Assembly (NCBI GenBank): GCA_000151295.1
Contig: GG745341.1
Location: 361,237 to 404,246, forward strand
DNA: 43,010 nucleotides
Reading direction: 5' to 3'
From: Allomyces macrogynus ATCC 38327
Lineage: Eukaryota; Blastocladiomycota; Blastocladiomycetes; Blastocladiales; Blastocladiaceae
The notes under the pieces are model-generated. The model was not told the DNA's origin. It saw nothing but the letters and a program-made list of their open reading frames with translations, and ran no database searches. Both the position numbers and the translations under genes were made by a program. Numbering within the stretch: position 1 is the stretch's first letter; the number at the start of each line of letters is the position of its first letter. Shown here in pieces: positions 31,456-42,950 of the stretch.

Positions 31456-34400
31456 TCACACATGCTCGAGGTTCAACCCCCACTGCTCGGCCTGCACCGC
31501 AAACACGCGCCGGTCCTTGACCAGCGCGCAGGTCATATCACCGCCGACATGCAAGTGCACCGTCGGCATCGACCCGCCCAGGACCACCGGGTGCAGCATC
31601 CCCGCGCCGTCCTGCGTGCCTGCCGAAAACGATTTCGCGACCACGATCCGGTCCTTGGCGCGCAACTGCCCGTGCTTGACAATGCACAGCACCGTCTCGG
31701 CCGACTCGAGATTGGTTTCCGACGGGTCGTCGCTGTCCGGGTCGAGCAGGTGCGTCGGGTCGTGCGTGTGCCCGATCCCGCACCCGATCCGCGCGCGGCG
31801 GAGCGGGGCGGGGAGCGTGTCCGACGAGGTGGCGGTTGCGGCGACGGTCGGCGCGGCGGGCTCGGCGGGCGCGTCGGCGTCCGCAGCTACGTCGCCATTC
31901 GTGGGCAGCGCAGCATTCGCAGCCGCTTCTCCATTCGCCGGCGCTGCGGCATTCGCGGCCGCATGGCCATCCGCGGGCGCGTCGTCCACGGGCGCGTCGG
32001 TTTCCTTGGCCGCGTCGCCGTCCTTACTCGTCTCCTCCTCTCCTTCGTCCTCCTTCTCCCCTTCCTCCTTCACCTTTTCCGCATCGCCGTCCCCGGTCTC
32101 TTCCACATCCGCCCAACTCTCCGCGTCGTCCTCCTTGACCCCCTTGGCCTCCTTGCCGAACCGCTCGTACGAGTAGAGCACAAGCATCCCGTCCTCCGGC
32201 TCGCCCGCGAGCGCGACCTTGACATTCCTGCCGCCATTCTCCCCGTCGCTGACGGTCACGGCAATCGCCTGCGGGACCTGGATGTCCTGGCCGACGCTGA
32301 GCAGCGCCACGAGCGACGGGATCGCGGAGTTCCATTCGGTCGAGGACTCGATGTCGGCGCACGGGAATACAACGACCATTTCTAGCCACGATCGGGATGG
32401 AGTGAGTCAAAAATCGCGTCGTGAGCGCGCGAAAACAGCGTGATTGCGTTAAAACAGAGGTAACGAACCGAGTCCGGGCGCCGCGACCCACAGACACGCA
32501 CGGCCCGAGTCCTGGAACCCGACCGCGACCAGCTCGTTCGGCACGAGATCGACCTCAAAGTAGAATTTCGGGAAGCACGGGAGCGCCGATACGACCTCGT
32601 CCTCCTTTGGCGGGATTTCCAGCGCGCCCACGTCCACGCGCTTGTGCGGCACGACCGCCGCCACATCTGCATCGAGCGGCTCGACCGGGTACGTCCCCTT
32701 GGGCGTGGCGACCGCGACGGCCAGCGGCACGTACTGCTTCCACACCCCCTTGGCCGAGAAATCCGTCTCGATCGAGTGGTTCGGCTGGACGGTGACGCAC
32801 GGGAACCAGACCTTGCTCGTATCGACGCCACGGAAGACTACGTGCGGCTGCTTGCCCGCAATGCACGCGAGCACGGTGCCCTCATCCAAATCAATCATGC
32901 AGTGCAGCGTGCCCATGCCCATCAGGTACTCGTTCGTGACCCGAGTCTTCGCGTCGTGCATCGCGACCCCCGCATGGAACGAGACCGCATACGCTTCCTT
33001 GTCCCAGCCAAACTGGGTGCCCGACGCGAGCATCGCGTCCCGCGTGGCCCACCCAATGAACACGTCCTGCTCGTGCGTCGTCGTGACGGTGAACGCGTAC
33101 TTGCCGCGCTGCGTGACGCCGTGCGACGAGATCGCCGAGTTGAGCATGTGCGTCATGTTGAGCACGAGGTTGCCGCGGACGCCCGTTTCGGCGGCGCCCG
33201 ACGCGCGCGCCCAGTGGACCGTGTCGCGCGTGCGCGTGCGCACAATGATGCGCGAGACCATTTCGCGGTTGATGATGCGGTGCGCGCGCACGTCCGACGA
33301 GGAGCCGCCCATGCACGTCGGGTACCGCATCATGGCGAGTTCGTGGTACTGCTTGGCGTCAGACCACGGGGCTGAGGAGCGGGACAGAGTCGCTAAGTGA
33401 GTGCCCTGATCATGACTCGGCAAGAAATCGAGACAGCAACGGACCCTTAAACAGCACCGTCGTCGCATCACGGCCGAGCGCCTCGTACGCGAACCGCGAC
33501 GAGTTGAACGCGAGCAGCGGCAGGTACTCGAGAACGCGGTCGCGCAAATTGTCTAGTATTGCAATCAAGTCAGCACACACGCTCCTCCACCCACTCTCCA
33601 CCAACACCGCTGTCCCGTACCATAACTCACGAGCGCCGACAAGATCACAAACGGCGCATACAGGACATCCAAAATGAACTGCGACCGCTCGCCCATCCCC
33701 AAATCCGCGCGGAACTCATCGGCCAAATCCGAGTACGCGAGCCCGTGTTTCTGCACGTACGTGTCCAACGGATCGGCCAGCCGCACTAGCGGGAACGCGC
33801 GGCCCTGCGAGTCCGTCACGTACAGCTTCAGCAGCGCGCCGCACAAATCGAGAATCTCGGCGACAGTCATGCGCGCGGCCTCGTCGCCACCCTCCCACAA
33901 CTGCGCGACCTGGGCCGGGTGCAGGTGGTGCGCGACGGCGAACCAGAGCACTTCCACACGTTCGAGCCGCGCGGTCGCGACAGCGAGGAGGTCGTCGAGC
34001 CGCTGGCCGCGGCGGTTGGCCTGCACGATCTGCGCGGCCATTGGCAGGACTTCCGCGAGCAACGAGTGAATCTGCGCGAGCAGCGGCTCGTGGTGCAGGG
34101 CGACCAAGTCATCAACGCGGTCGGGCATCGCGCGCGAGAGCGTGCAGAGCACGCGCGCGATTTCACGCCGTTCGCGCACCGACGGCCCACACACGCGCAG
34201 GAGGCGGCGAATCACGTGCAGCAGCTTGCCGTTGTCGACGAGGTCGACGGCCATGTCGGCGAATTTCTCCGGGTCTGCCTGGTGCGCTTCGAGGTGGTCG
34301 TCGGCGACAATGAACAGCGCAAGTTCCGCCGCCGGGTCGTAGCTGGACGAGTCGCTCGAGTGTGGGTCGAGGTCGATGGGCGCGTCGGCGCGGTTCGCGA

Positions 34401-36108
34401 GGGCCGTGATCAGCGCGTCGTGCAGGATCGACGGGTTCGGGCAGAACGTGCGCAGGAAGGAGCTGGCTGCGGGACGGTCGGCGAGGCGGGCGGCGGCAAA
34501 GGCGAACAGGTCGAGACGCTCGAATTCGGCAATAGTCGCGTCTGGAAGTGAACTGTGAGTGATTGCAGCGTGAGAGTCATCGGTGAATTTGGAGCGTACC
34601 CTTGGGCTGGAGCGTCATGAGCGTGTGCAGCATGGTCAGCTTGATCATGCTGTCGGGGATCGACTCGTGCGACGGGAAGCACTTTTCGATATAGCCCTTT
34701 TCGACGAGCAAGTCGGCCAGTTCATCTACAATCGAATCAGCAAGTCAGTGTCCTTGTCCACCCGAATCCAGCATAGCGAAAGGAGTCTAACAAACCCGAC
34801 TCGTAAATCATGCACGCGAGCGCGGGCCGCGCCGTGTCGAAGTACTGCGGGCGGAAGTTGTCAAAGAACGCGGCCAGAAACTCTTCGCCGTTCTTGACCA
34901 AGGGCTCAATCGCGTCCGACGACTGGTTGAAGATCACAGTGATGATGGCGTAGGCGCAATTGACAAACGACTCGACGTGATCCGGGTCCGTGACTTTCAA
35001 AAACAGAAAACGCGTTAGATTTGTTCAGTTCAAAAGGGTGGAGAAGAAGAAACGGCTGCGTACAGCGCTTTTCGTGCAACAGGGCCAGGACCAGCTTGCT
35101 CAAGTTGACGGTCTGCATCCAGTCGTCGAGGTGCATGAGCCAGTCGTCGTCATTGGCGCGCTGGCAGATCAGCTGGAGGAGGTAGGCGGCGTTTGGGGTA
35201 GCGGTTGGGTGCGGCTTGTCCGACTTTAGCTCCTTGGCCAGCGGCTGCCCGAGCCGGAAGAGAAACTTGTTGTCGAGCAGCGCACTTGACGATGGCACTA
35301 TGTGCGTCCAGAAAACCGGCGTGATCAGCGCACGCGCGCACACAATATCCAACCCACCCAGAGCGGGATAGGGTAGAATAGCCGACGTACGGTTGACAAT
35401 GGTTCGGATCAAGCCGTTGCGACTGCGGTTCATGAGCGCCGCGCTCGTCGAGGTCGTGTCAATCGCGCAGCTGAGCAAGTGCCGCATGACGCCGGTAAAC
35501 CCGGCCATGACCGCGGCCATGGTCGAATCCTGGCGCACGTAGACAGAGACCATGTCGGCGAGCAAAATATGCGTGGGCAGGTGCTGTTCCGCAGCAAGGT
35601 GGCGCACAATGTGGTTGAGCAGGTCATTGGCGAGCGACAGGGCGTGGTCGTAGTTTTCAATCAACCCCGAGACGAGGCAGTGCGCCGTGAATCGCGTCTC
35701 GTCGTCCTTGGCGCGCAACGCGCGCACGAGCGTCTCCTTGTCGTCGTCGTTGAGCGGCAGCGCAGCGCACAGGTTGTTGGCGCGCGTAATGGCCTCATTG
35801 CGCTCTTCTTCGTTGGCGGGCGGCTCGTCGAGAAAGTTGAACGTTTCGCAGATGAAGCGCAGGTCCTCGTCGGAGAGCTTGCCGTCGAACATGTCGGCGA
35901 CGTTGAGCGACTCGGGCACCGACTTGTTGCTAGCGTGCACGGATCGGCGGCGCTTGTGGTCGTGCGTGTCGGCCGTGTCCTTGTTCCTGTGCGCGCTCAC
36001 AGCGCGCGCAATCAGGACGAGCGACGCGAGCGAGGCAGCGACGCCGAGGCTCACGAGCAAGGTCGTGGCGAGCGTCCTTGAGGACACGGTGGTGGTGAAG
36101 CGCGGCAT
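31456..36108 (-). CDS. Large membrane-anchored protein with two SPRY modules (7 exons)
   Basis: Exons 36108-35064, 34993-34796, 34725-34600, 34541-33621, 33552-33445, 33392-32469 and 32381-31456 join without a frame break to 1,415 residues. A membrane span lies near the N-terminus (about residues 12-34, T-L-L-V-S-L-G-V-A-A-S-L-A-S-L-V-L-I). Residues 60-800 are predicted helical and may be HEAT/ARM-like solenoid repeats. A first SPRY domain is seen at about 870-1010 (G-K-Y-A-F-T-V, V-F-I-G-W-A-T-R-D, G-T-L-H-C-M-I-D-L, W-F-P-C-V-T-V). A second starts at about 1070 (F-Y-F-E-V-D-L, V-A-V-G-F-Q-D). It appears split by a Glu/Ala/Asp-rich insert before resuming with I-G-C-G-I and L-H-P-V-V-L-G. SPRY domains bind proteins. 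I do not recognise the architecture. Introns are 52-87 nt. Confidence 0.78.
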
Positions 36109-36424
36109 CCTTGGCGACAGCGCGTGCAGGGACGGGACCAAGCGCACGCGGGAGAGCGAGAGCAAGGGGCGGGCTGCAGCAAGTACTTGAAGAGCGTGCG
36201 TGTGGGGGTACCCAGTCGACGGGCTCGAGTTTGGAAGCGTTGGATCGAGTCGCGAGCGCGTCGTTGGCGCTTGGCAAGCGCCTGGCCGCGGTTGGCGTGG
36301 TGCCTGGTGGTGTGGCGGAGCCAGCCAGGCAGCTGCCAATGCCAGGCACCTTCTGACGCGGCCGCTGCTTGGGCCGGCACGGGCCGCTCCACCGTGCCCA
36401 GCGCCGCGCGGCACCACCATTATT
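36109..36424. other. Divergent intergenic region between SPRY gene and POT1
   Basis: About 316 bases that should contain both promoters. No other feature was recognised. Confidence 0.45.
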
Positions 36425-38539
36425 ATGCCGCTGTCCCGCTTGACCGCGGGCTGCTCCAACGTGGCGATCCTGGGCCTCGTCGCCGGCGTTGCGGCCCCCA
36501 AGGCCACCAGCACCGACGACTGCTCGTGCACACTGAGCCTGCGCGATGCGACCTGCGCACCCGACTTGGTCATCACCGTCAATCTTCCGCCGCGACCAGC
36601 GCCTCGCGCCAGCTCACGCACTTGAGCCGGGCGCCATTGTCTTTTTGCGCCCGATCACGACGCAGGCCGCGGATCGGGCACACATGGCAATCCTCGACTT
36701 GAAGCCAGGCGCGTCGCTCGACGTGCGAGTTCCGCCAGACTGGCGGAACACGGCCTCCGTGTTCAACCCGCCCGACCACTTGGCACTGATCGTGCAGCTG
36801 CGCGAGCTCTGGCAGCTCGTCACGCACCCGCTGACGGCCTCGCAGCTCAAGTCGCCCGGCGCCGCCAATTGGTCGCCGCTCGTCTCGGCACCGGCTCGAG
36901 GAGCGGCAGCTGCACCTGCGCTATTGTCCACACCGACTCCTGCTGGCTCTGCGGCAGTCACAGAAACACCATTCAAGACGCCAGCGCTTGGGCAACGCTC
37001 TCCACCGCGCAATACTGCCACCGATGCCACCGTCGCGACTTCACGCGCCATCCACCCCGGCACGCCAACCCCCACGCGCGACCCCGTCACGCGGCTCGCC
37101 GACATGGTCGCTGGCCAGTTTGTGACTGTTGCCGGACACCTCCTCGCCATGCGCCGGCACCCGACCCGGCCCGCCGATCCCCGGCGCTCTGCAAATCCTG
37201 TTCGGGGACGAGGCTGCGCACGCCGCCGAATCCCTGCTCGCACCGCCGTGCGTCGTCCGCATTCGCAATGTGCGCGTCAAAAAGGACCCAAACGGTTTTG
37301 GGATGGAGCTCATGGTCCACGGCGAGCGCAATACCAAAGTCCCGTCGCGCGACCGGATCCAGGTGCTTGATCGCACGAGCGCGCTGTGGAACACAATCGA
37401 GGAGCGGAAGCAGGAAGTGCGCGCGCGAAGGGAGGCTGTCGCGGCGGAGGGGGGGGGGGGGGGGGCAGGAGGACTTGGCCGCAGGAGCCGGGCACGAGGG
37501 CCGCGTGATCGGGTGGACGTGGATGCGTTGCCGACCGTTGGCGTGGACGCGTTGCTCGACGAGGACGACGGCGCAAGACCGGTTGCCAGCAACAAGCCGC
37601 GAAGCAAGCCCGTGACTCGGCCCCCCTGCAAGCTCTGGCCGCATGTCGATTCCACTCGGCCTAGACCAATTCGAGGACGTGCCGAGCCTGACGCGTACGT
37701 CTGCCCTCATCACTGGTCCAGCATCTCAATTCGCTGCGGCTCACACGTTGCTCCCCACAGATACGCCGCACGTGTACGTCGCCACGACCCCCCTCGCCAC
37801 CATCCTCGCCGATGCGACCGTCCCATTCAAGCACCGGTGCCGCGTGCGGTTCACGCATGTGGTCCCCGACCGCGTCACGAACCTGACGCGCGCGCACTGC
37901 TCCGTGTGCCGCCGCTCGTGCGCATCCCTGATACTCCCTCTTATCGGCGCTCTCTGCCACCTCTGACCGCCTTTTTGTCCCCCACCACTAGCTTCACCGA
38001 CGCGCAGTGCCCCATGTGCCAGGCCGCGCCTGCCGAGTACGCTTGGCGGTTCGCGCTCCTGGCCGTCGACGGCTCCCCGTCCACCGCTGATGGCGCCGAG
38101 GCTGAGACCGAGGCCGCGCGCGTGCCCGTGCTCGTCTCGGACGGCCGCGGCACCGACTTCATGGCTGCGGTCGCACCACCCGTCGAGTATGTTTCCCCAT
38201 CCCGGCGCTTCTTTGCCACCGTTTGCTGGATCAAACTGACAAGCGATTCTCGATCCATAGTCTGACACGCAACCCGGCCACGGCACGCTCTGTCCTGGCT
38301 TCGCTCGTGCGCCACCTGGCCGGTCGCGACCTCGACGCCGCGGTCCGCGCGGGCCACATTGCTAAGGATGTGATGGATGCCGTGGCGCACGGGGAAGTCT
38401 CGGTCGTCGACGTGCTGAACGCGATCCAAGAGGGCAGCGCGGAGCCCGCGACGCCGCCGTGGCGCGACGTGTGCGTGCAGAGCTACCGCGTGCACGAGGA
38501 CCGCGGTACCAGTTTTTCGACACGGTGTTTCGGCAATGA
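36425..38539 (+). CDS. POT1: Protection of telomeres protein POT1, reading frame broken four times
   Basis: Two clean introns (37918-37991, 38187-38260) and three reading frames together give about 654 residues, close to the usual POT1 length. First OB fold: V-A-I-L-G-L-V-A-G-V, C-S-C-T-L-S-L-R-D, then I-F-R-R-D and A-I-V-F-L-R-P-I. Second OB fold: G-H-L-L-A-M, L-Q-I-L-F-G-D, V-V-R-I-R-N-V-R-V and M-E-L-M-V-H-G. C-terminal TPP1-binding part: C-S-V-C-R-R and C-P-M-C-Q (zinc-type cysteines), W-R-F-A-L-L, W-R-D-V-C-V-Q-S-Y-R-V and Y-Q-F-F-D-T-V-F ending at a TGA. POT1 binds the single-stranded G-rich telomere overhang. Frame changes are needed near 36581-36590, 37179-37182 (CCCC), 37621-37626 (C6) and 38496-38508. 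This is either homopolymer error, decay or recoding. A 17-G run codes for glycines. Confidence 0.72.
37449..37465. repeat. Poly-G tract, 17 G, inside the POT1 coding region
   Basis: Run of 17 G read as consecutive Gly codons in the linker after the second OB fold of POT1. Its length decides the downstream frame, so it is a natural indel hot spot. Confidence 0.9.
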
Positions 38540-38684
38540 ACTCATCATTGAGGGTGCCAATGTACATTGCGAGAACACTTCAAATGACCAACACCAATCT
38601 CGCGTCCTTCGTCGCGCAGCTCCTTCTCTTCTGCGTTCGCGCACGCGCACGACCTCGCCCGCCCATCCCAGCTTTCCCTCCTGT

Positions 38685-41600
38685 TCACCCAACGACGACA
38701 TACGTCGGGAAATACGCGTGGCACGTCTCAACACTGATCACGCGCGTGCTCCCCTCGAGATCGACGACCGTGAGCCGCACTGTGCGATCCGCCGCCTTCC
38801 CCACGTTCTCCTCTTCTGCCACCGTGACCGCCGCCATACTCCCCCCCACCTCCTCCGCCTTTCGCTTCGCCGCCTGCCGCTCCCGTGCGACCGCCATCCA
38901 CCCCTCGCGGCGGAAATCCACGCGTGGCACCCCTTCCCCATTCTTTTCAACCGCGGCCAGCAACTCTTTCAAGTCCGTGACCGCGCGGCCATCCACGTGC
39001 GTGACAAATACGCACGACGCAAGCCCGTCGCGGTGTGCAGGCGCGCCCGTGTATAGGACCGCAACATAGACGCCGCGCGGCACACGTTTCACGGTCAGCG
39101 TCAGCGCGCGCGGCGGCGACTGGAACGCGGCGCCCGCCCAGACAACCGCGCGCGGGATCCGCGGTTCGCCCGCGGCGCTGCGCGCGACGCCGTTCGGGTG
39201 CATCGAGAAGTCGATCCACGGCACCGTGACCTCGACCTCTTGGCCGTCGCGAAACACGAGCAGTCGGGCGTCCCCCGCCGCCGTTGGCTCGCCTGGCACA
39301 ACCAGCGTCTGCACGTCGTCGAACGACGCGACCACGCACCCATCGACCGCGAGGACCAAATCCATTTCGCGCAGTGCCGCGGCGGTGGGCGTGCCCGACG
39401 CGACGCGACGGACCGCGAGGACCGCGTACGCGTCGGGCCGGGCCGCGTGAATCCGGCGGATCCAGGCCGAACTGAGCCCGCAGTCGCGCGCCTTCCAGTA
39501 GTGCACTTCGTTGAGTTCCACGTCGAGCGTGCGCACCAACGGGAGCGGGAGGGTGTCCGGGTCGGCGAGCGTCCAGTCGCGTGCGGCAGAGTCGGTGGAG
39601 GTGGGCGATGACGACGTAGCACACGCCGCGGGGTCGACGCACGACTCGAGCCCGCTCGCGAACCCGCGCTCCATCCGGTCCGTGCCATTTCCGTTGTCGC
39701 TAGGCCCGACGGCCGGCACTTCCCCCACCACTTCCCGCTGCCCCGCAACACCCGCGTACGGCTTAATCTGCCCCTGCAACGCACACAACACCGGTAAAAT
39801 CGCGTCCATCGGCGTCCCGAGGTAACTGCCACACGGCCGGTGCCCGAGCCAGAGCGCCTGCACGTTCCCCACCTTATCCGTGAGAACGCCCGCGGTCCCG
39901 TTCGCCGATAGCGCGGCCGCGTTATCGAGCGCGAGTCCGTGCCCGAAATTGATCGTGCGCGGCTGCGGCGGGTACTTTTCCGCAAAGAAGTGGTACCCGC
40001 GGACCTTGACGGTGGCCGGGACCGCAAATGCCATTTGCGTGATGCGCGAGACCGAGACGTAGAACGTCGCGTCGCCGACGGCGAGCGGGTTGGCGAGCCG
40101 GACGGCGCATGCGGGGGTCGGTGCCGAGGTTGGGCGGGTGCCGCCGTGGGTCATGGCGTCCAGCGCAGCGCGGCCCGCGGGGTTGTGATTGTCTTCCTCA
40201 TCGTCGTCCGCGCCCTGCGTGACCGCGGTAGCGTCGCGCTGCACAGCCATCGGCACCGACCGCAAGTCGCGCACGACGGGACTGCGCGGGTCGTACTGGA
40301 CCCAGACCGTATTGTGCAACGGGTCCATGGCCAGGATCCGCGCAGTCACGAGCGCGCAGTTGCCGACGCACAGCGACACGCGGCCGACGGCCGTCGGCAC
40401 GGTCATCCTGTCCGTGACGACCAACCCGCGGGTCGCGTCAACAACGATCCCAACACCGACCGAGTAGGTGATGGCGAGTCCATCAACGCCAAACCCGGAC
40501 TTGAATTCGAGCAGGACAAGCGACCGCTGGACGGCGGTCAGGATCGGGGACAGGCGCGAGGGCGTGATCGTGTGCATCGGAGGGACGTAGAAGTCGTCGT
40601 CGGCGTCGTGGATGGCGGGGTCGGCGGTAGCAGTGAACCCGGCCGCGGACGCGACAGGCTCGTAGCTCTTCAAGTTGATTCCGACCGAGCTCGGGATCAT
40701 GACTTGCTCTGGCCCCGCCTGGACCTTGGGCGGGTCGAACCGATCAAACGGCAATTCCGCACAGCTCCACTGAAACGCGTCGCGCGTCCACAATTTCGGC
40801 GCATCAAACACGCGGTCGAGCTCGACAATCTTGACGAGTTCCACGTTCTTCTTGTTGAGCGCGTAGTACCGCACGGGCACGCGCGCGCCGTGGGGCAGCC
40901 GTGTCACGACCGCACAGAACTCGTCGAGCGTCGCGACGCGCTGGTGGTTCACGGCGACAATCATGACGTGCGCCGGGATCCCGGCAACACCAAACACGTG
41001 TCCGGCCTTGACAAGCATGACGCCGCCGACCGGGTGCAGGTACGACCGGGCCAAATGCACCGAGACGCCGTGGATCACGTCGCCGTTCCACGCGAGAAAC
41101 TGCCGCGGGCCGAGCGCGTGCAGGTCCTCGACGAGCGGGATCACGACCGTGATCAGTCCGCCCAATGCCGGGCGCAAGACCGTCACCTCGACCGCGCGGC
41201 CGACATGCTCGTCAAGAATCTCCGCGAGGGCAACAAAGTGCGCGAGCCGGCGGCCATTCACCGCAACCAGCACGTCCCCTGCGTGCAGCCGGCCCGCAGC
41301 GGGCCCGCCGGGGAACACGTTCTGCACGGCGAGACACCCGTGCAGGGTCGGGTCGAGCGCGCGGAACGCATGCTCGAGATCGAGCGGGAGACCCATCCTG
41401 CGGCATTCGTCGTAGGTGCGCTGCACGAATTCGACTTGCAAGGTGCCGCGCGCGACGGGCAGGCCGTGCTGGATCTTGTCGAGCGCGACGAGGATGCGGT
41501 CAAGCGGGAGGAAGAAGGACGACGCGGAGACAGTCGAGCCGCCGGCGTTGAGCGCGACGGCTTGCCCGCGGTCGTTCAGGACGGGGCTCCCAGAGGACCC

Positions 41601-42877
41601 GCCGGAGGTGTTGGACGAGGCTTGGATGTAGAAGGTGCTGTGCAGATGGGTGGAAGGGGGCGCGTGAGCGACTGGGCCGGTGAACGGGTAGGTGGAGAGA
41701 GAAAGCGGACGCACTTGAAGTCACAGTAGGTGGCCTTGCCGTAGTTGGCGCACGGGCGGTCGATGCGCGCGACCGTACCCGACAAGATGGAGAGCTTCTC
41801 GCCGGCCTGTTATTGTTGACGCGTCGCGATCGATCAGTTCCCGAACGCGCTCCCAAAAGCTAAACGTAGCTGATCAAAACGTACATCCGCGCCGGGCACC
41901 TTCACGTCGATCCCGACCTTGATCTCGCTTGGCGCAAGCGGAATCGCGCGCAATTCCACCCGCTCCCCATCTTTCCCACCCGCGCGCAACTCCTTCGGGT
42001 TAAACTGAATCACGCCAAAATCATGCACCGGGTCTGCGTAAACCACTTTCGCCTCGACCTCCTCCGAGTGCCGGAACGCGACTTTCGCGAGCACCGGTGC
42101 GTCCGTGACGACGTGCTTGTTGGTCAGGACCAGCCCGCGCTCAACATCGACGACAAACCCGGTCGCCGTGTAGACGCCGGCAAAGAACGTGTCGAACGTG
42201 ACGGGTACCGAGTACCGAATCGAAACGACCGACGCGATCGCGCGCTCGAGCACAGCCTTCCACCGGTGGTCGGCCGAGACGGCCGCGGGCGATGCAGTAA
42301 GTGAACCCGGGACCGTGCCGGGGAGCAGGATTCCGGAAGTGGCGGTGATGGTGCGCGTGCGCGTACGCGTGCGCGACCGCGGCGCGCGGCCGGGCGAGCC
42401 CCACGGCGACTTGGCCACCGTCGTCGGGGTCACGGGCGTGATCAGCGGCGACGCGGCGAGCGACGACCGGCGCGTGTCCGACACGGCGGGCATTGGCGGC
42501 GACGCCGGGTCCGTGGGCTCAACCGACGGCGGGAACACGTCTTCGGCCGGTTCCGGCAATCCAAAGTCCTCATCGTCGGTGACTTCCACTTCGATCTCGC
42601 GCTCGACCAAGTCGACGGCGACGTCGTCGATCACGTCGAGCGGGCCCGCGGGCGCCTTGGGCGCGAGCGTCGGGTCGACGGCATAGTCGAGCGGGTTCGG
42701 CGAGGTGAGCTGCTCGTTGGATTCGGCGGCGACGGCATGGAGGGCCGGTGCGGGAGAGTCGACGCGCGCGGCGTGGTCGGTGTCGAGGCGGCGGTACCGC
42801 GGGGGTGCGGCGGCCGGGACCGACGGCGGCGCGCCGGGGAGTGCGGCCATGGTGGCGAGCGCGGTGCGATGCGTCAA
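38685..42877 (-). CDS. NMA111: Nma111-type HtrA serine protease with PDZ domains
   Basis: Exons 42877-41885, 41806-41715 and 41637-38685 join in frame to 1,345 residues (1,336 if the ATG at 42850 is used). The N-terminal roughly 200 residues are Pro/Ser/Glu-rich. The first trypsin-like domain is complete: His in T-N-K-H-V-V (about 253), Asp in D-P-V-H-D-F-G (about 285) and Ser in G-G-S-S-G-S-P (about 377). Y-C-D-F-N-T, restored across an intron, matches the family. PDZ domains follow ([14 protein letters not shown] and I-L-D-E-H-V-G). A degenerate second protease domain lacks the triad, with more PDZ-like repeats to the end (H-V-D-G-R-A-V-T). This doubled layout is that of yeast Nma111/Ynm3, a nuclear protease linked to apoptosis and lipid homeostasis. 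Somewhat longer than the yeast protein because of low-complexity inserts. Convergent with POT1, 146 bases apart. Confidence 0.9.
42351..42375. repeat. Alternating purine-pyrimidine tract (GTGCGC-type)
   Basis: Twenty-five bases of strict purine-pyrimidine alternation made of GC, GT and TA steps. On the minus strand they code for the Arg-Thr-Arg-Thr stretch of the Nma111 N-terminus. Such tracts can form Z-DNA. Confidence 0.8.
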
Positions 42878-42950
42878 GCTGTTGGTGGTGGAGATAGCGC
42901 GTTGCGGCTGGTCTGGGATCTGCAGTTCGTCATCGAGCTCGTTTTTGTAG

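Noticed and set aside
31205..32176. Plus-strand open frame of 323 codons, Ser/Ala-rich
   Set aside because: Antisense to the last exon of the SPRY gene, which joins in frame with six other exons. The composition is a mirror of the acidic insert.
38540..39056. Continuation of POT1 in the frame running to 39056
   Set aside because: That frame would run antisense into Nma111 coding DNA, whereas a neighbouring frame gives the expected POT1 C-terminus and a stop at 38539.
39939..41729. Plus-strand open frame of 596 codons
   Set aside because: It is antisense to the well-supported Nma111 protease exon, Arg/Asp/Val-rich in the way expected for a shadow of GC-rich codons, and has no domain.
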